DNA of 64,000 bases, taken from positions 248,001-312,000 of the forward strand of contig CAXXVF010000002.1 in assembly GCA_963663605.2 (NCBI GenBank), in the 5' to 3' direction. Shown one piece after another: positions 7,847 to 15,143 of the stretch. Under the pieces are notes generated by a model. The model searched no databases and was not told the origin of the DNA. It saw only the letters and a list, made by a program, of their open reading frames with translations. The stretch's first letter is position 1. Each line of letters begins with the position of its first letter. A program made the translations under genes and the position numbers. This DNA comes from Sporobacter sp963663605 (GTDB lineage Bacteria; Bacillota; Clostridia; Oscillospirales; Oscillospiraceae).

Positions 7847-8602
7847 TCATTCCTCCGTTCTGCGGGGTTTTAAGTCTAAAAACACCTTGCTGTAATAGGG
7901 CTTGAGCGTATCGAGAATCTTTTTTCTTTTTTCGATGACGTTCTTTATCTGGTTTTCAGGGACCTGGATATTGGCGCATTCGCCGACCAGACGGATACGG
8001 AAATTCGTAAAGCCGAGCCCGTGCAGAGCATGCTCGGAATCCTGCACTTTGTCCAGAAGCTCCAGCGTAACAGGCCTTCCGGTCGGTATGCGCGTTGCCA
8101 GACAGGCGTAGGACGGCTTGTCATGCGTGAACAGACCGGCTTCGCGGGACAATCGGCGGACTTCTTTTTTCTTCATGCCGCACAAGCGCAGGGGAGAGAC
8201 GATGCCGACCTCGTCGAGCGCGCGCATGCCGGCGCGCTCGGACGCGTCGTCTGATGCGTTGGTGCCGTCGCAGACGACTTCGAATCCGTCCGCGCGGGCG
8301 AGCTCCGCGATACGGCGATATACCGTGCTTTTGCAATGATAGCAGCGGTCTATCGTGTTTTCCGTGATGCGTGGGTCATTCATGATATCCGCTGACTCGA
8401 TTGCCATCGGGACGGACATGAAATAAGACATTTTTTTGGCGTCGTCTAATTCAAACTGAGGCTGAAACGGCGTCTGTATGAAATACGCTTTGACGTCGCA
8501 GCCGTGTTGCTTGGCCGCGTACATCAAATAGGACGAATCGACACCGCCTGAGAAAGCGAGTGCAAAACGGGGCGTTCGGGCAAAAAATTCTTTCAATTCC
8601 AT
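7847..8602 (-). CDS. larE: ATP-dependent sacrificial sulfur transferase LarE
   Basis: LarE (251 residues) adenylates the carboxylated pyridinium mononucleotide and transfers sulfur to it. The PP-loop SGGVDSS is at residues 18-24, CYHCK lies at 87-91 and the conserved PSYACLATRIP block places a cysteine at 167. In the Lactobacillus enzyme one cysteine gives up its own sulfur; Cys167 is the likely counterpart. The gene is first in the lar operon, with ATG at 8602 and GAAGGAGAG upstream. It has a long leader containing a terminator hairpin. Confidence 0.92.
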   Translation of the reverse strand: MELKEFFARTPRFALAFSGGVDSSYLMYAAKQHGCDVKAYFIQTPFQPQFELDDAKKMSYFMSVPMAIESADIMNDPRITENTIDRCYHCKSTVYRRIAELARADGFEVVCDGTNASDDASERAGMRALDEVGIVSPLRLCGMKKKEVRRLSREAGLFTHDKPSYACLATRIPTGRPVTLELLDKVQDSEHALHGLGFTNFRIRLVGECANIQVPENQIKNVIEKRKKILDTLKPYYSKVFLDLKPRRTEE

Positions 8603-8770
8603 GAATACTCTCCTTCGCGGTGATAAGCGCGGCTGACTGCAGGAAACGTTTTAAGCTTAAGCATATCGCTTAAAAAGAAAAACCCGAACATAAGACCGCG
8701 CCACGCGGCCTATTCCGGGTTTACCCAACGATGTTTCCCTTCATCATTGCTCTCGTTTCCTTTATTTACT
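8603..8770 (-). promoter_or_regulatory. Structured leader with attenuator upstream of larE
   Basis: Between the larE promoter and the gene lie about 170 nt of leader RNA. It contains a hairpin CAATGATG/CATCGTTG (8727-8750) with GGAAACGAGAG before it, and then an intrinsic terminator-like nested stem (8680-8722: AAACCCG with CGGGTTT, inner CCGCG/CGCGG) followed by a T-rich run (8672-8680). A terminator downstream of its own promoter and upstream of the start codon suggests attenuation. I cannot assign it to a riboswitch class. It also stops transcripts arriving from the cob operon. Confidence 0.6.
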
Positions 8771-8776
8771 TTTTGC

Positions 8777-8806
8777 ATTTTATCACACAAACGGTCTTTC
8801 TGTCAA
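8777..8806 (-). promoter_or_regulatory. Promoter of larEBC
   Basis: TTGACA (8801-8806), an 18-bp spacer and TAAAAT (8777-8782) on the minus strand, between the cob operon stop and the larE leader. Confidence 0.75.
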
Positions 8807-8829
8807 TTTCATGGATCAATCAAAAGCTA

Positions 8830-9357
8830 TTAAAATTCGATGCCTTTTCTCGCGTAAACGCCTTTGTCATACGGGTGTTTTATTTTGGTCATTTCCGTGA
8901 CATAATCGGCGGCGTCGATGATCTGCTGATCCGGCTTATGCCCGGTGACGACAAGCTCCAGCTGCTCCGGCTTGTTAAAAATCGCGCCCAGAAAAAGATC
9001 TTTATCCAAAAGGCCGAGCTGATAGGCGTCGAGTGCTTCGTCGAGTATCAGCAGATCGCAGCTGCCCGAATCGACAAGCTCGAGCGCGCTTTTTAAATTG
9101 TCGTTTTGCATTATTTTCGTATCGGCGAGCTGATCGGGATTCATATCGCGTACGAAGACTTTCGCGGCCGTGCCGCGCAGGATCGTCACATTCGGGATGT
9201 GTTTGAAGCTGGCGAGTTCGCTTGTGTTGGTGTCTTTTAAGAACTGGACGATCACGACCTTCTTGCCGCTGCCTGCAGCGCGCACGGCCAGACCGAGCGC
9301 CGCCGTTGTTTTGCCTTTGCCAAAACCGTAATAAAGATGGATGAGTCCCTGAGCCAT
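8830..9357 (-). CDS. cobO: Cob(I)yrinic acid a,c-diamide adenosyltransferase (CobO/BtuR type)
   Basis: A 175-residue cytoplasmic enzyme that attaches the 5'-deoxyadenosyl group of ATP to cobalt in corrinoids. It has the N-terminal P-loop GFGKGKTTAALGLAVRAAG of the CobA/CobO/BtuR family, the Walker-B-like LLILDEALDAYQLGLL and the C-terminal VVTGHKPDQQIIDAADYVTEM. AAGGAAG precedes the ATG. It is the last gene of the B12 operon, 30 nt after the phosphatase. Length and motifs match the family closely. Confidence 0.93.
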   Translation of the reverse strand: MAQGLIHLYYGFGKGKTTAALGLAVRAAGSGKKVVIVQFLKDTNTSELASFKHIPNVTILRGTAAKVFVRDMNPDQLADTKIMQNDNLKSALELVDSGSCDLLILDEALDAYQLGLLDKDLFLGAIFNKPEQLELVVTGHKPDQQIIDAADYVTEMTKIKHPYDKGVYARKGIEF

Positions 9358-9387
9358 TGTTACACTTCCTTTTTATGATTGAGGGTT

Positions 9388-9984
9388 TCAAATCGATTCA
9401 AACATTTCGCAGCCGGTCAGCGCGGGCGTATCCGCCCAGCCCCACGCGTCGACCTGTGCGCGGTAGCCGCAGCAATTGTCGACATACCATTCGTAATAAG
9501 GGCGTTTCGGATGCCCGTACCGGCCTAAAACAGCCATCAGGCTGCCGCCGTGGGCGACGATGTGGATTTCTTTTTCGCCCCGCTTTATACAGCTGCGGAC
9601 GATCTCGTCAAAAGCGAAACATACGCGCTCGGAGAAATCGGTCATGCTCTCGCCGTTCGGACAGGCAAGCGTTCCGCCGCTGTCGAGCCAATTAACGTAC
9701 GCGCTGTCGTGCTTGAGCTCGTCGTAACTGCGTCCCTCAAAATCACCGAAATCCATTTCGCGCAGTGCGTCGCAGATGATTATCTCCGCGTTCGGATACT
9801 TAATCCGGGCCGTCTCGACGGCACGTTTCATTGGGCTTGCGTAAAGTGTTTTTACGGCCGGGTCCGTACCGGATTTTCCGGCCTGGTCAACGCCTTCCGG
9901 GCAAAGCGGGTCGTCCGTCCGGCCGTTATACAGTTTTTTTTGGTTTGCGGCCGTAAGGCCGTGGCGCATAAAAACGACTTGCAT
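9388..9984 (-). CDS. cobC: Histidine phosphatase, probable alpha-ribazole phosphatase CobC
   Basis: A 198-residue histidine-phosphatase-superfamily protein with the catalytic RHG near the N-terminus (FMRHGLTAANQ, residues 5-15) and a second-half His in VAHGGSLMAV. In the operon with cobT, cobU and cobS it most likely removes the 5'-phosphate of alpha-ribazole phosphate or adenosylcobalamin phosphate. The ATG follows AAGGAG that is embedded in the last codons of the preceding gene. The phosphoglycerate-mutase family is broad, so the cobC role rests mainly on context. Confidence 0.82.
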   Translation of the reverse strand: MQVVFMRHGLTAANQKKLYNGRTDDPLCPEGVDQAGKSGTDPAVKTLYASPMKRAVETARIKYPNAEIIICDALREMDFGDFEGRSYDELKHDSAYVNWLDSGGTLACPNGESMTDFSERVCFAFDEIVRSCIKRGEKEIHIVAHGGSLMAVLGRYGHPKRPYYEWYVDNCCGYRAQVDAWGWADTPALTGCEMFESI

Positions 9985-9988
9985 AACG

Positions 9989-10336
9989 CTACTCCTTGAT
10001 GACGGACGGGATGCCGCAGCAGATTCTTACGACTTTTTCCGCGTTTTCGGCCAGCGCGATGCACAGCCGCCCGGTAGCCTCGCGGGCCGCGCGCTCCGTC
10101 TTATCAATGGGAACGACGCCGCTTCCGATTTCGTTGCAAATCACGACCTGTTTTTCAAAAAGCGCGGGCAGAAGCGCGTCGGCCGCGCTTAAATTGCCGG
10201 CGATCAGGTCCTGCAGGTTGAATATGACGGGGCGTTCGTCCAGGACGGCGTCCGCCATATCGTTTTCCGAATAGCCCAATTCTTTCTTTACATAGTCCCG
10301 CTTTCCGGAAGCGAGGCCGCCGATGACAAATATCAC
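9989..10336 (-). CDS. Short CobU-like protein
   Basis: A 115-residue relative of CobU. It keeps an N-terminal nucleotide-binding-like loop, GGLASGKRDY, although the Ser/Thr after GK is Arg. It also keeps the C-terminal CobU block NEIGSGVVPIDKTERAAREATGRL and CCGIPSVIK. The central ~60 residues of normal CobU, which include the ECL motif, are missing. It overlaps cobS by 4 nt and sits inside the cob operon. The full-length paralogue upstream has the opposite defect. It may be a helper subunit, a separate kinase, or a decaying duplicate. I give no gene symbol for that reason. Confidence 0.7.
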   Translation of the reverse strand: MIFVIGGLASGKRDYVKKELGYSENDMADAVLDERPVIFNLQDLIAGNLSAADALLPALFEKQVVICNEIGSGVVPIDKTERAAREATGRLCIALAENAEKVVRICCGIPSVIKE

Positions 10337-11106
10337 AGTTTAACCGCCTTATCCACGAGAATGATGGACGCGAGCATCACAAGCTCGGTCAGCTGCAGGA
10401 AAAATCCCGCCAGATCGCCGCTCATGCCGCTAAAAGAACGGCGCGACATAAAAAACAGGTAAACGGCGCAAATGAGCGCGCCGCCGAGCATGACGACGCC
10501 CGTAATACCGCCGGTTAAAACAAGCCCTGTCGAAACGGCGGCGCAGAAGATAAAAAGAATGATTACGGATATCCGTTTGTCCGCCGATTCTCTGAAGGAG
10601 GATAAAAGGCCTTTGTTCCCGTTTTCAGGAAAGAGCAAAACGGAAAGGGCCGACAGGATGCGGCACAGAACGTATATCAGAAGAAGAAGAAGCGGCGTAT
10701 GGGTTTGATCCGCCAGTTCCGTAGCCAGACCGAAATACAGGAGCATATAGGCGGCGACACCGATAACGGCAAACGCGCCGACATGCGGATCCTTCAAAAT
10801 TTCGCGTTTGCGCTCCGTGGGCGCGCGGCTTGAAAGCGCGTCGACCGTGTCGCAGAAGCCGTCCAAATGTATCCCGCCCGTTACTGCGACCGGTATAAGT
10901 GTCAGGCCGGCCGCGCGCAGAATCATGCCGAAACCGAGCCAGCGGCACAGGAGCAGCCAGCCCCAGGAGAATATGCCGACGGCCGCGCCGACAAGAGGGA
11001 ACATGACCAGCATGTAGCGCATGTTGTCGTCCTGCCAGTCCAGAGTCGGCACAGGCAGGCGTGAAAACATGGAAAACGCGGATAATAAAGACCGAAAGAC
11101 AATCAT
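10333..11106 (-). CDS. cobS: Adenosylcobinamide-GDP ribazoletransferase CobS
   Basis: Membrane enzyme (257 residues) that joins the alpha-ribazole lower ligand to adenosylcobinamide-GDP to make adenosylcobalamin. The N-terminal block FSRLPVP and the acidic GGIHLDGFCDTVDALSS, followed by ILKDPHVGAFAV, are family signatures and include the likely metal-binding aspartates. About six hydrophobic segments follow. It overlaps cobU upstream and the short CobU-like gene downstream by 4 nt each. That places it in the middle of a tightly coupled operon. Confidence 0.93.
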   Translation of the reverse strand: MIVFRSLLSAFSMFSRLPVPTLDWQDDNMRYMLVMFPLVGAAVGIFSWGWLLLCRWLGFGMILRAAGLTLIPVAVTGGIHLDGFCDTVDALSSRAPTERKREILKDPHVGAFAVIGVAAYMLLYFGLATELADQTHTPLLLLLIYVLCRILSALSVLLFPENGNKGLLSSFRESADKRISVIILFIFCAAVSTGLVLTGGITGVVMLGGALICAVYLFFMSRRSFSGMSGDLAGFFLQLTELVMLASIILVDKAVKL

Positions 11107-11633
11107 GCAGGATCTGCCTCCTTGATCGTAAGCGGTATCCCGCAGACGATCTCAAATACGCGGTCGAACCGCACGGCCAGCGCCTTGTTGACGTCGGCGG
11201 CAATACCGATATACCGGCCGGTATCCCCGGCGTAAGCGCAGCCGCCGCAGAAGATGTCGTTGGATACGACGACAAGGTTGAGGCTTTGTGTTTCAAGGTG
11301 CATTATGCCCTTTATAATTGCGCCCGCCGCGTTGTCGCCGGCGCCCTCGGCGGAGAACAATTCGTTGGCCGTCAGATTGCCCAGGCATTCGAGCAGGACC
11401 GTACCGCGGCCGGGAAGTGTAAGCCCGGAGAGATTTGTGTAGCGCTCAATGGTTATAAAACCTTTTTCGGCGCGCATGGCGCGGTGTTTTTCGATCCGCT
11501 GCCAGTCCTCCGAATCGCATGGCTTCATCGTCGCGATATAGTAGCGCGGTTCGGGCAGGCTTATCGCCAGCGCTTCGGCGTATTCACTTTTCCCGCTGGC
11601 GGCTCCGCCGATTACAAGTGCGCGCATACACAT
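11103..11633 (-). CDS. cobU: Adenosylcobinamide kinase / guanylyltransferase CobU
   Basis: A 176-residue CobU-family enzyme that phosphorylates adenosylcobinamide and then guanylylates it. The P-loop GGAASGKSEYAEA (9-21) and the LLECLGNLTANEL block are present. However, where CobU normally has NEVGxGIVP the sequence is VVSNDIFCGGCAYAGDTGRY, so that motif is altered. The end FEIVCGIPLTIK is typical. Two in-frame ATG codons (11633 and 11627) share one AAAGGCGGC site, so the exact start is uncertain by two residues. It lies in the cobT-cobU-cobS operon. Confidence 0.85.
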   Translation of the reverse strand: MCMRALVIGGAASGKSEYAEALAISLPEPRYYIATMKPCDSEDWQRIEKHRAMRAEKGFITIERYTNLSGLTLPGRGTVLLECLGNLTANELFSAEGAGDNAAGAIIKGIMHLETQSLNLVVVSNDIFCGGCAYAGDTGRYIGIAADVNKALAVRFDRVFEIVCGIPLTIKEADPA

Positions 11634-11725
11634 GCCGCCTTTCTATTAGTTCCGTCCTTTGCCGTGCAAAGGCGAGGTGTGAATTTAATCCGCACATATC
11701 CAAACGGGACTTGTCTCCCGTGGAT

Positions 11726-12781
11726 TTACTGCGGTGTATATGCGTCGATCCCGATATCCGAAAACGAAGAGGAGCCGTGATAAACGGCCAGTGCCATATC
11801 CAGAAGCGGCAGCAGGGCGACGGCGCCCGTGCCTTCGCCGAGGCGCATCTCGGCCGTGATGAGAGGCTTCAAGGACAGAGCGTCGAGCAGCATCCTGCCG
11901 GCCGGCTCCACGGACCGGTGGCTGCCGAGCATCGCGCTTTGCGCTTTGGGGCACAGCCTTGAAGCTATAAGCGCGCCAATTGAGCTGATAATACCGTCGA
12001 CGATGATCGGGATGCGGTACAGAGCGCCGCCGATGAAAATGCCGGCCATTCCGGCAATATCAAACCCGCCGAGCTTTGCCAGCACGTCCAGGGCGTCCGC
12101 CGGGTCGGGCTTGTTGATTTTGATGGCTTTTTCAATGACGTTTATTTTACGCTCGAGCGCATCGTCCGAAAGGCCGGAGCCGCGCCCGGTGACTTCCCGG
12201 ACCGGCATGTCCAGCAGGACGGACGCGATTGCGGAAGACGTTGTCGTATTGCCGATGCCCATCTCGCCGGTGGCGAGGATGTCATACCCTTGCTCGCGGC
12301 AGCTCTCCACGAGTTCGATACCCGCCTTGATTGCTTTTACCGCCTGCGGGCGCGTCATGGCGGGGCCGGCGGCGATGTTTTTCGTGCCGTCGGCGATATG
12401 CCGGTCGACGAGAAGAATGTTGTCCAGCCGGGACGCCATGCCCATATCGACCGGTATGACGTCCGCGTTTGTCGTTTTAGCCATGCGGCACACGGACGTC
12501 TGGCGACGGGTCAGATTTTCCGCAACGATTTTTGTGACCTCGCTGCCGGACTGCGAGATGCCTTCACAAACGACGCCGTTGTCGGCGCACAGGACGATTA
12601 CGCCGCGTCTTGTCAGGTTCACATTTGCGCTGCCGGTTATCCCGGCGATCCTTATGACCGACGTTTCAAGCAGGCCAAGGCTGCCGAGCGGCTTGGCAAT
12701 GCCGTCCCAGCGGGTTTTGGACGCCTGCGCGGCCGTGTCGTCGAATTGCGGAATTTTATCATTGAGTTTTAAAAAGTCCAT
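11726..12781 (-). CDS. cobT: Nicotinate-nucleotide:dimethylbenzimidazole phosphoribosyltransferase CobT
   Basis: A 351-residue enzyme that makes alpha-ribazole phosphate from nicotinate mononucleotide and a base, providing the cobalamin lower ligand. Conserved blocks are KPLGSLGLLE near the N-terminus, VIVLCADNGVVCEG, LATGEMGIGNTTTSSA and the C-terminal MRLGEGTGAVALLPLLDMA with the catalytic Glu. The start has GAGGAAAA upstream. It is first in the cob operon and is directly preceded by a cobalamin riboswitch and terminator. Length is normal for the family. Confidence 0.94.
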   Translation of the reverse strand: MDFLKLNDKIPQFDDTAAQASKTRWDGIAKPLGSLGLLETSVIRIAGITGSANVNLTRRGVIVLCADNGVVCEGISQSGSEVTKIVAENLTRRQTSVCRMAKTTNADVIPVDMGMASRLDNILLVDRHIADGTKNIAAGPAMTRPQAVKAIKAGIELVESCREQGYDILATGEMGIGNTTTSSAIASVLLDMPVREVTGRGSGLSDDALERKINVIEKAIKINKPDPADALDVLAKLGGFDIAGMAGIFIGGALYRIPIIVDGIISSIGALIASRLCPKAQSAMLGSHRSVEPAGRMLLDALSLKPLITAEMRLGEGTGAVALLPLLDMALAVYHGSSSFSDIGIDAYTPQ

Positions 12782-12829
12782 ACTGTTTTTTCCTCTATAA
12801 TCAGATTGATATGAAGATTTAAACGGAAT

Positions 12830-12853
12830 AAAAAAACCCTCCGCCTGACGGAG
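12830..12853 (-). terminator. Riboswitch-coupled terminator before cobT
   Basis: CTCCG/CGGAG hairpin followed by GG and seven T residues on the minus strand, between the B12 aptamer and the cobT start. It fits attenuation of the cob operon when cobalamin is bound. Confidence 0.8.
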
Positions 12854-12892
12854 AGTACCAATAAAAAGTCGTCACAACGCCAAATGTCCGTC

Positions 12893-13075
12893 AGCTTGTG
12901 TGTGATCCAAACGACAGGTATTCTGGCTCAGGCTTTGAGGCCTCGTTTCGCCTTCCCATGTAACCACAGTGGCCGAGGATTCATTTCATCCTCATGAAAC
13001 GGGCTGATGCCTTTACAGCGGCGGCTCCGCGCGGGATTTACACCCGGCTTCCCATGCGCATTTGAATGTTTTCCG
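12893..13075 (-). promoter_or_regulatory. Cobalamin riboswitch
   Basis: In the RNA sense the region contains GCCACUGUGG with UACAUGGGAAGGCG, the core GGAGCCGCCGCUGUAAAGG-type segment at its 5' side, and the B12 box AGCCAGAAUACCUGUCG (revcomp at about 12911-12927). These are the diagnostic elements of the adenosylcobalamin aptamer. It lies between a promoter and cobT and is followed by a terminator. It should switch off the operon when cobalamin is plentiful. Confidence 0.93.
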
Positions 13076-13097
13076 ATGTTGAATTTTGATTTAATTC

Positions 13098-13126
13098 ATT
13101 CTATCCGCCGTGCGGCTTTTTGTCAA
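13098..13126 (-). promoter_or_regulatory. Promoter of the cob operon
   Basis: TTGACA (13121-13126), a 17-bp spacer and TAGAAT (13098-13103) on the minus strand, just upstream of the riboswitch. Confidence 0.8.
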
Positions 13127-13190
13127 GCGCCGACGACAATTGACAAGTTTGCCCAAGCGTGTTACCGTTAACCTGTTTGAGGTGATAACT

Positions 13191-13958
13191 ATGAAACAAA
13201 AGATAATGCCCGAACGGCTTTTTTTATCGACTATTGCCGACGACGCGCCGGTGACGGCGGGCGCGTTCGGCCTTGGCCTGGAGCTGGCCGAATTCTGCAC
13301 GGCTTCGAATATGGATACGGATTTTGAGCATTGGGACGCAGCGGCGCGTGAGAAAATGAAAAACGCCCGGCGCTTTATCCTGCACGCGCCGTTTAACGAG
13401 CTGTGCCCGTCGGCGATTGACCCTCTGGTTCTCGACGTAGCGAAAAAACGTTATATGCAAGCTTTCAGGCTGGCCGAAAGCTACGGCATCAAACGCATGG
13501 TCGTTCATTCCGGTTTTGTGCCACTTGTCTATTTCCCGGGATACTTTACCGAACGCTCCATCGATTTCTGGCGCGCTTATATAAAGGAATTACCGGCCGA
13601 TTTCACGGTCGTTTTGGAAAACGTATTGGAGGACGCGCCGGATATGCTCCTCGATATCGTTAAAGGCGTCGACGATCCCAGATTCAGGCTTTGCCTCGAT
13701 GTCGGACATGCCAACATTACAAAAAACGGCCTGACGATCGGGTCGTGGACAGAAAAAGTGTTGCCGTACCTTGGGCATGCGCATCTGCATAACAACTTCG
13801 GCTGGCCAGATACGCACAACGCGCTCGACGACGGGGAAATGGATATCGAGGCACTGCTGGGCATCATTCTGGAGGGGCAGCCGGACGCCACGCTGACGCT
13901 GGAGGTCCGCGAGAGCCGCAGGAGTGTCGAATGGCTGATAAAAAAAGGGCTGTTATGA
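13191..13958 (+). CDS. Sugar phosphate isomerase/epimerase-like TIM barrel
   Basis: A 255-residue protein of the xylose isomerase-like / AP endonuclease 2 superfamily. Blocks consistent with the metal site are RMVVHSGFV, VVLENVLED (Glu), CLDVGHANI (Asp/His), HLHNNFG (His) and TLEVRESR (Glu). I chose the ATG at 13191 because GAGGTG precedes it; the open frame upstream overlaps the cob promoter. It is followed after 33 nt by an amidohydrolase gene on the same strand. The substrate is not evident. Endonuclease IV is unlikely because the protein is short and lacks its longer C-terminus. Confidence 0.8.
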   Translation: MKQKIMPERLFLSTIADDAPVTAGAFGLGLELAEFCTASNMDTDFEHWDAAAREKMKNARRFILHAPFNELCPSAIDPLVLDVAKKRYMQAFRLAESYGIKRMVVHSGFVPLVYFPGYFTERSIDFWRAYIKELPADFTVVLENVLEDAPDMLLDIVKGVDDPRFRLCLDVGHANITKNGLTIGSWTEKVLPYLGHAHLHNNFGWPDTHNALDDGEMDIEALLGIILEGQPDATLTLEVRESRRSVEWLIKKGLL

Positions 13959-13991
13959 GATAATCACCGAACATACGGAGGGTTTACCGCA

Positions 13992-14840
13992 ATGATCTAC
14001 GAATGCCACGGACATATCATAGCAGACGGCGTCAGCTATAAGGATTCCATGCAGCGGCATAAAAACGGCGTGGATAAAAAATACGTCCGGCGAGCACTCG
14101 AAACGGTTGCCGGCTGCGGCGTCGGCTTTTACAGGGACGGCGGCGACAAATACATGGTTTCTGCCTTCGCGAAGACAATAGCGGGGGAGTACGGCATCGA
14201 TTACCGCACGCCCGGATGTATACTCCACAAAAAAGGATATTACGGCTCTATGTACGGCAGAAGCTACGACGATATGGCGGGTTTCCGCGCGCGCGTCGAT
14301 GAAGCAAAGGAGCACGGCGCTGATTTTATAAAAACGACGGTGACGGGTATGCTGGACTTTGAAAACGGCGGCGGGATCATGGGGCCCGTGCTGAGCGCGG
14401 GCGAACTCAAAGAAGCCGTCCGAATCGCCGAAGGGGAAGGCTTTCGCGTCATGGCGCACGTCAACGGCGCTGAAAACATAAAAAAAGCGCTCGAAGCAGG
14501 CGTTTCGAGCATTGAGCACGGCTTCTGGCCGGACAGCTCCGTCATCGATTATTTTCTTCAGACGGGCGCCGTGTGGGTGCCGACCTGCGCGACGGCATAC
14601 AATCTGATCGGCAGCGGCCGGTATGCGGATACGGTCATGCATAAGGTGTTCGAAAGCCAGAAAAGCATCCTGATCGAAGCGTACGGGCGCGGCGTGCTGA
14701 TTGCTTCCGGCAGCGACTGCGGCGCGTGGAACGTCCCGCAGGGTAAGGGCACGCTCGATGAGATCGCCATATTAAGAGAAATGGGCATCGATCCCGACAA
14801 AGCCAACCGTGCCATTGAAAAACGTTTCAAACGGGGATGA
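13992..14840 (+). CDS. Metal-dependent amidohydrolase-family protein
   Basis: A 282-residue TIM-barrel hydrolase. The N-terminal metal pair is ECHGH (His6, His8). Later blocks are DFIKTTVTG (probable Lys ligand), MAHVNG (His), IEHGFW (His) and ASGSDCGAW (catalytic Asp), the order seen in prolidase/imidazolonepropionase-like members of the amidohydrolase superfamily. The N-terminal beta-sandwich typical of larger members is absent, so this is a compact version. A GGAGGG site precedes the ATG. It probably forms a two-gene operon with the upstream TIM-barrel protein. Substrate unknown. Confidence 0.82.
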   Translation: MIYECHGHIIADGVSYKDSMQRHKNGVDKKYVRRALETVAGCGVGFYRDGGDKYMVSAFAKTIAGEYGIDYRTPGCILHKKGYYGSMYGRSYDDMAGFRARVDEAKEHGADFIKTTVTGMLDFENGGGIMGPVLSAGELKEAVRIAEGEGFRVMAHVNGAENIKKALEAGVSSIEHGFWPDSSVIDYFLQTGAVWVPTCATAYNLIGSGRYADTVMHKVFESQKSILIEAYGRGVLIASGSDCGAWNVPQGKGTLDEIAILREMGIDPDKANRAIEKRFKRG

Positions 14841-14872
14841 AAGATATTGTTGCTTTTATGCCGGATGCGCGA

Positions 14873-14901
14873 TTGACAACGGCAGCCACATCTGTTAGAT
14901 T
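14873..14901 (+). promoter_or_regulatory. Promoter of the small basic protein gene
   Basis: TTGACA (14873-14878), a 17-bp spacer and TAGATT (14896-14901), about 30 nt upstream of the start codon of the 64-residue gene. Confidence 0.7.
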
Positions 14902-14930
14902 GATGGAAGACCAATGGAAAGGGGTTATAT

Positions 14931-15125
14931 ATGGACAAATTCATACCGTTTGAGAAGCTGTCCAAGCGGAAAAAGCGCGAGCTCCTGGCGAAAAAGCGCG
15001 GGACATGGGGCGGCTTCAATCCGGTCACGAGAAAGCCGGAAAATCCAAAAGCTTATAAGCGTGAAAAAACACGGAAGTGGCATGATGATTCATCTGCGGA
15101 CGTGTTTTTTTATTTTTTGATATAA
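14931..15125 (+). CDS. Small conserved-looking basic protein
   Basis: A 64-residue, Lys/Arg-rich protein of unknown function. The N-terminal FIPFEKLSKRKKRELL and the WGGFNPVTRKPENPKAY core resemble a small family I recall from Clostridia without any known role. Support for a real gene: its own sigma-A promoter, an AAAGGGG site 5-6 nt before the ATG and a terminator that overlaps the last codons. It could bind RNA or DNA, judged only from charge. The final VFFYFLI residues are encoded by the terminator's right arm and T-run. Confidence 0.65.
   Translation: MDKFIPFEKLSKRKKRELLAKKRGTWGGFNPVTRKPENPKAYKREKTRKWHDDSSADVFFYFLI
15064..15111 (+). terminator. Terminator overlapping the end of the small basic gene
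   Basis: AAAAAACACG pairs with CGTGTTTTTTT around an inner GATG/CATC hairpin, with a long T-run. The right arm lies inside the last codons of the 64-residue reading frame. Confidence 0.7.
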
Positions 15126-15143
15126 CACCCGATCATTTAAATA

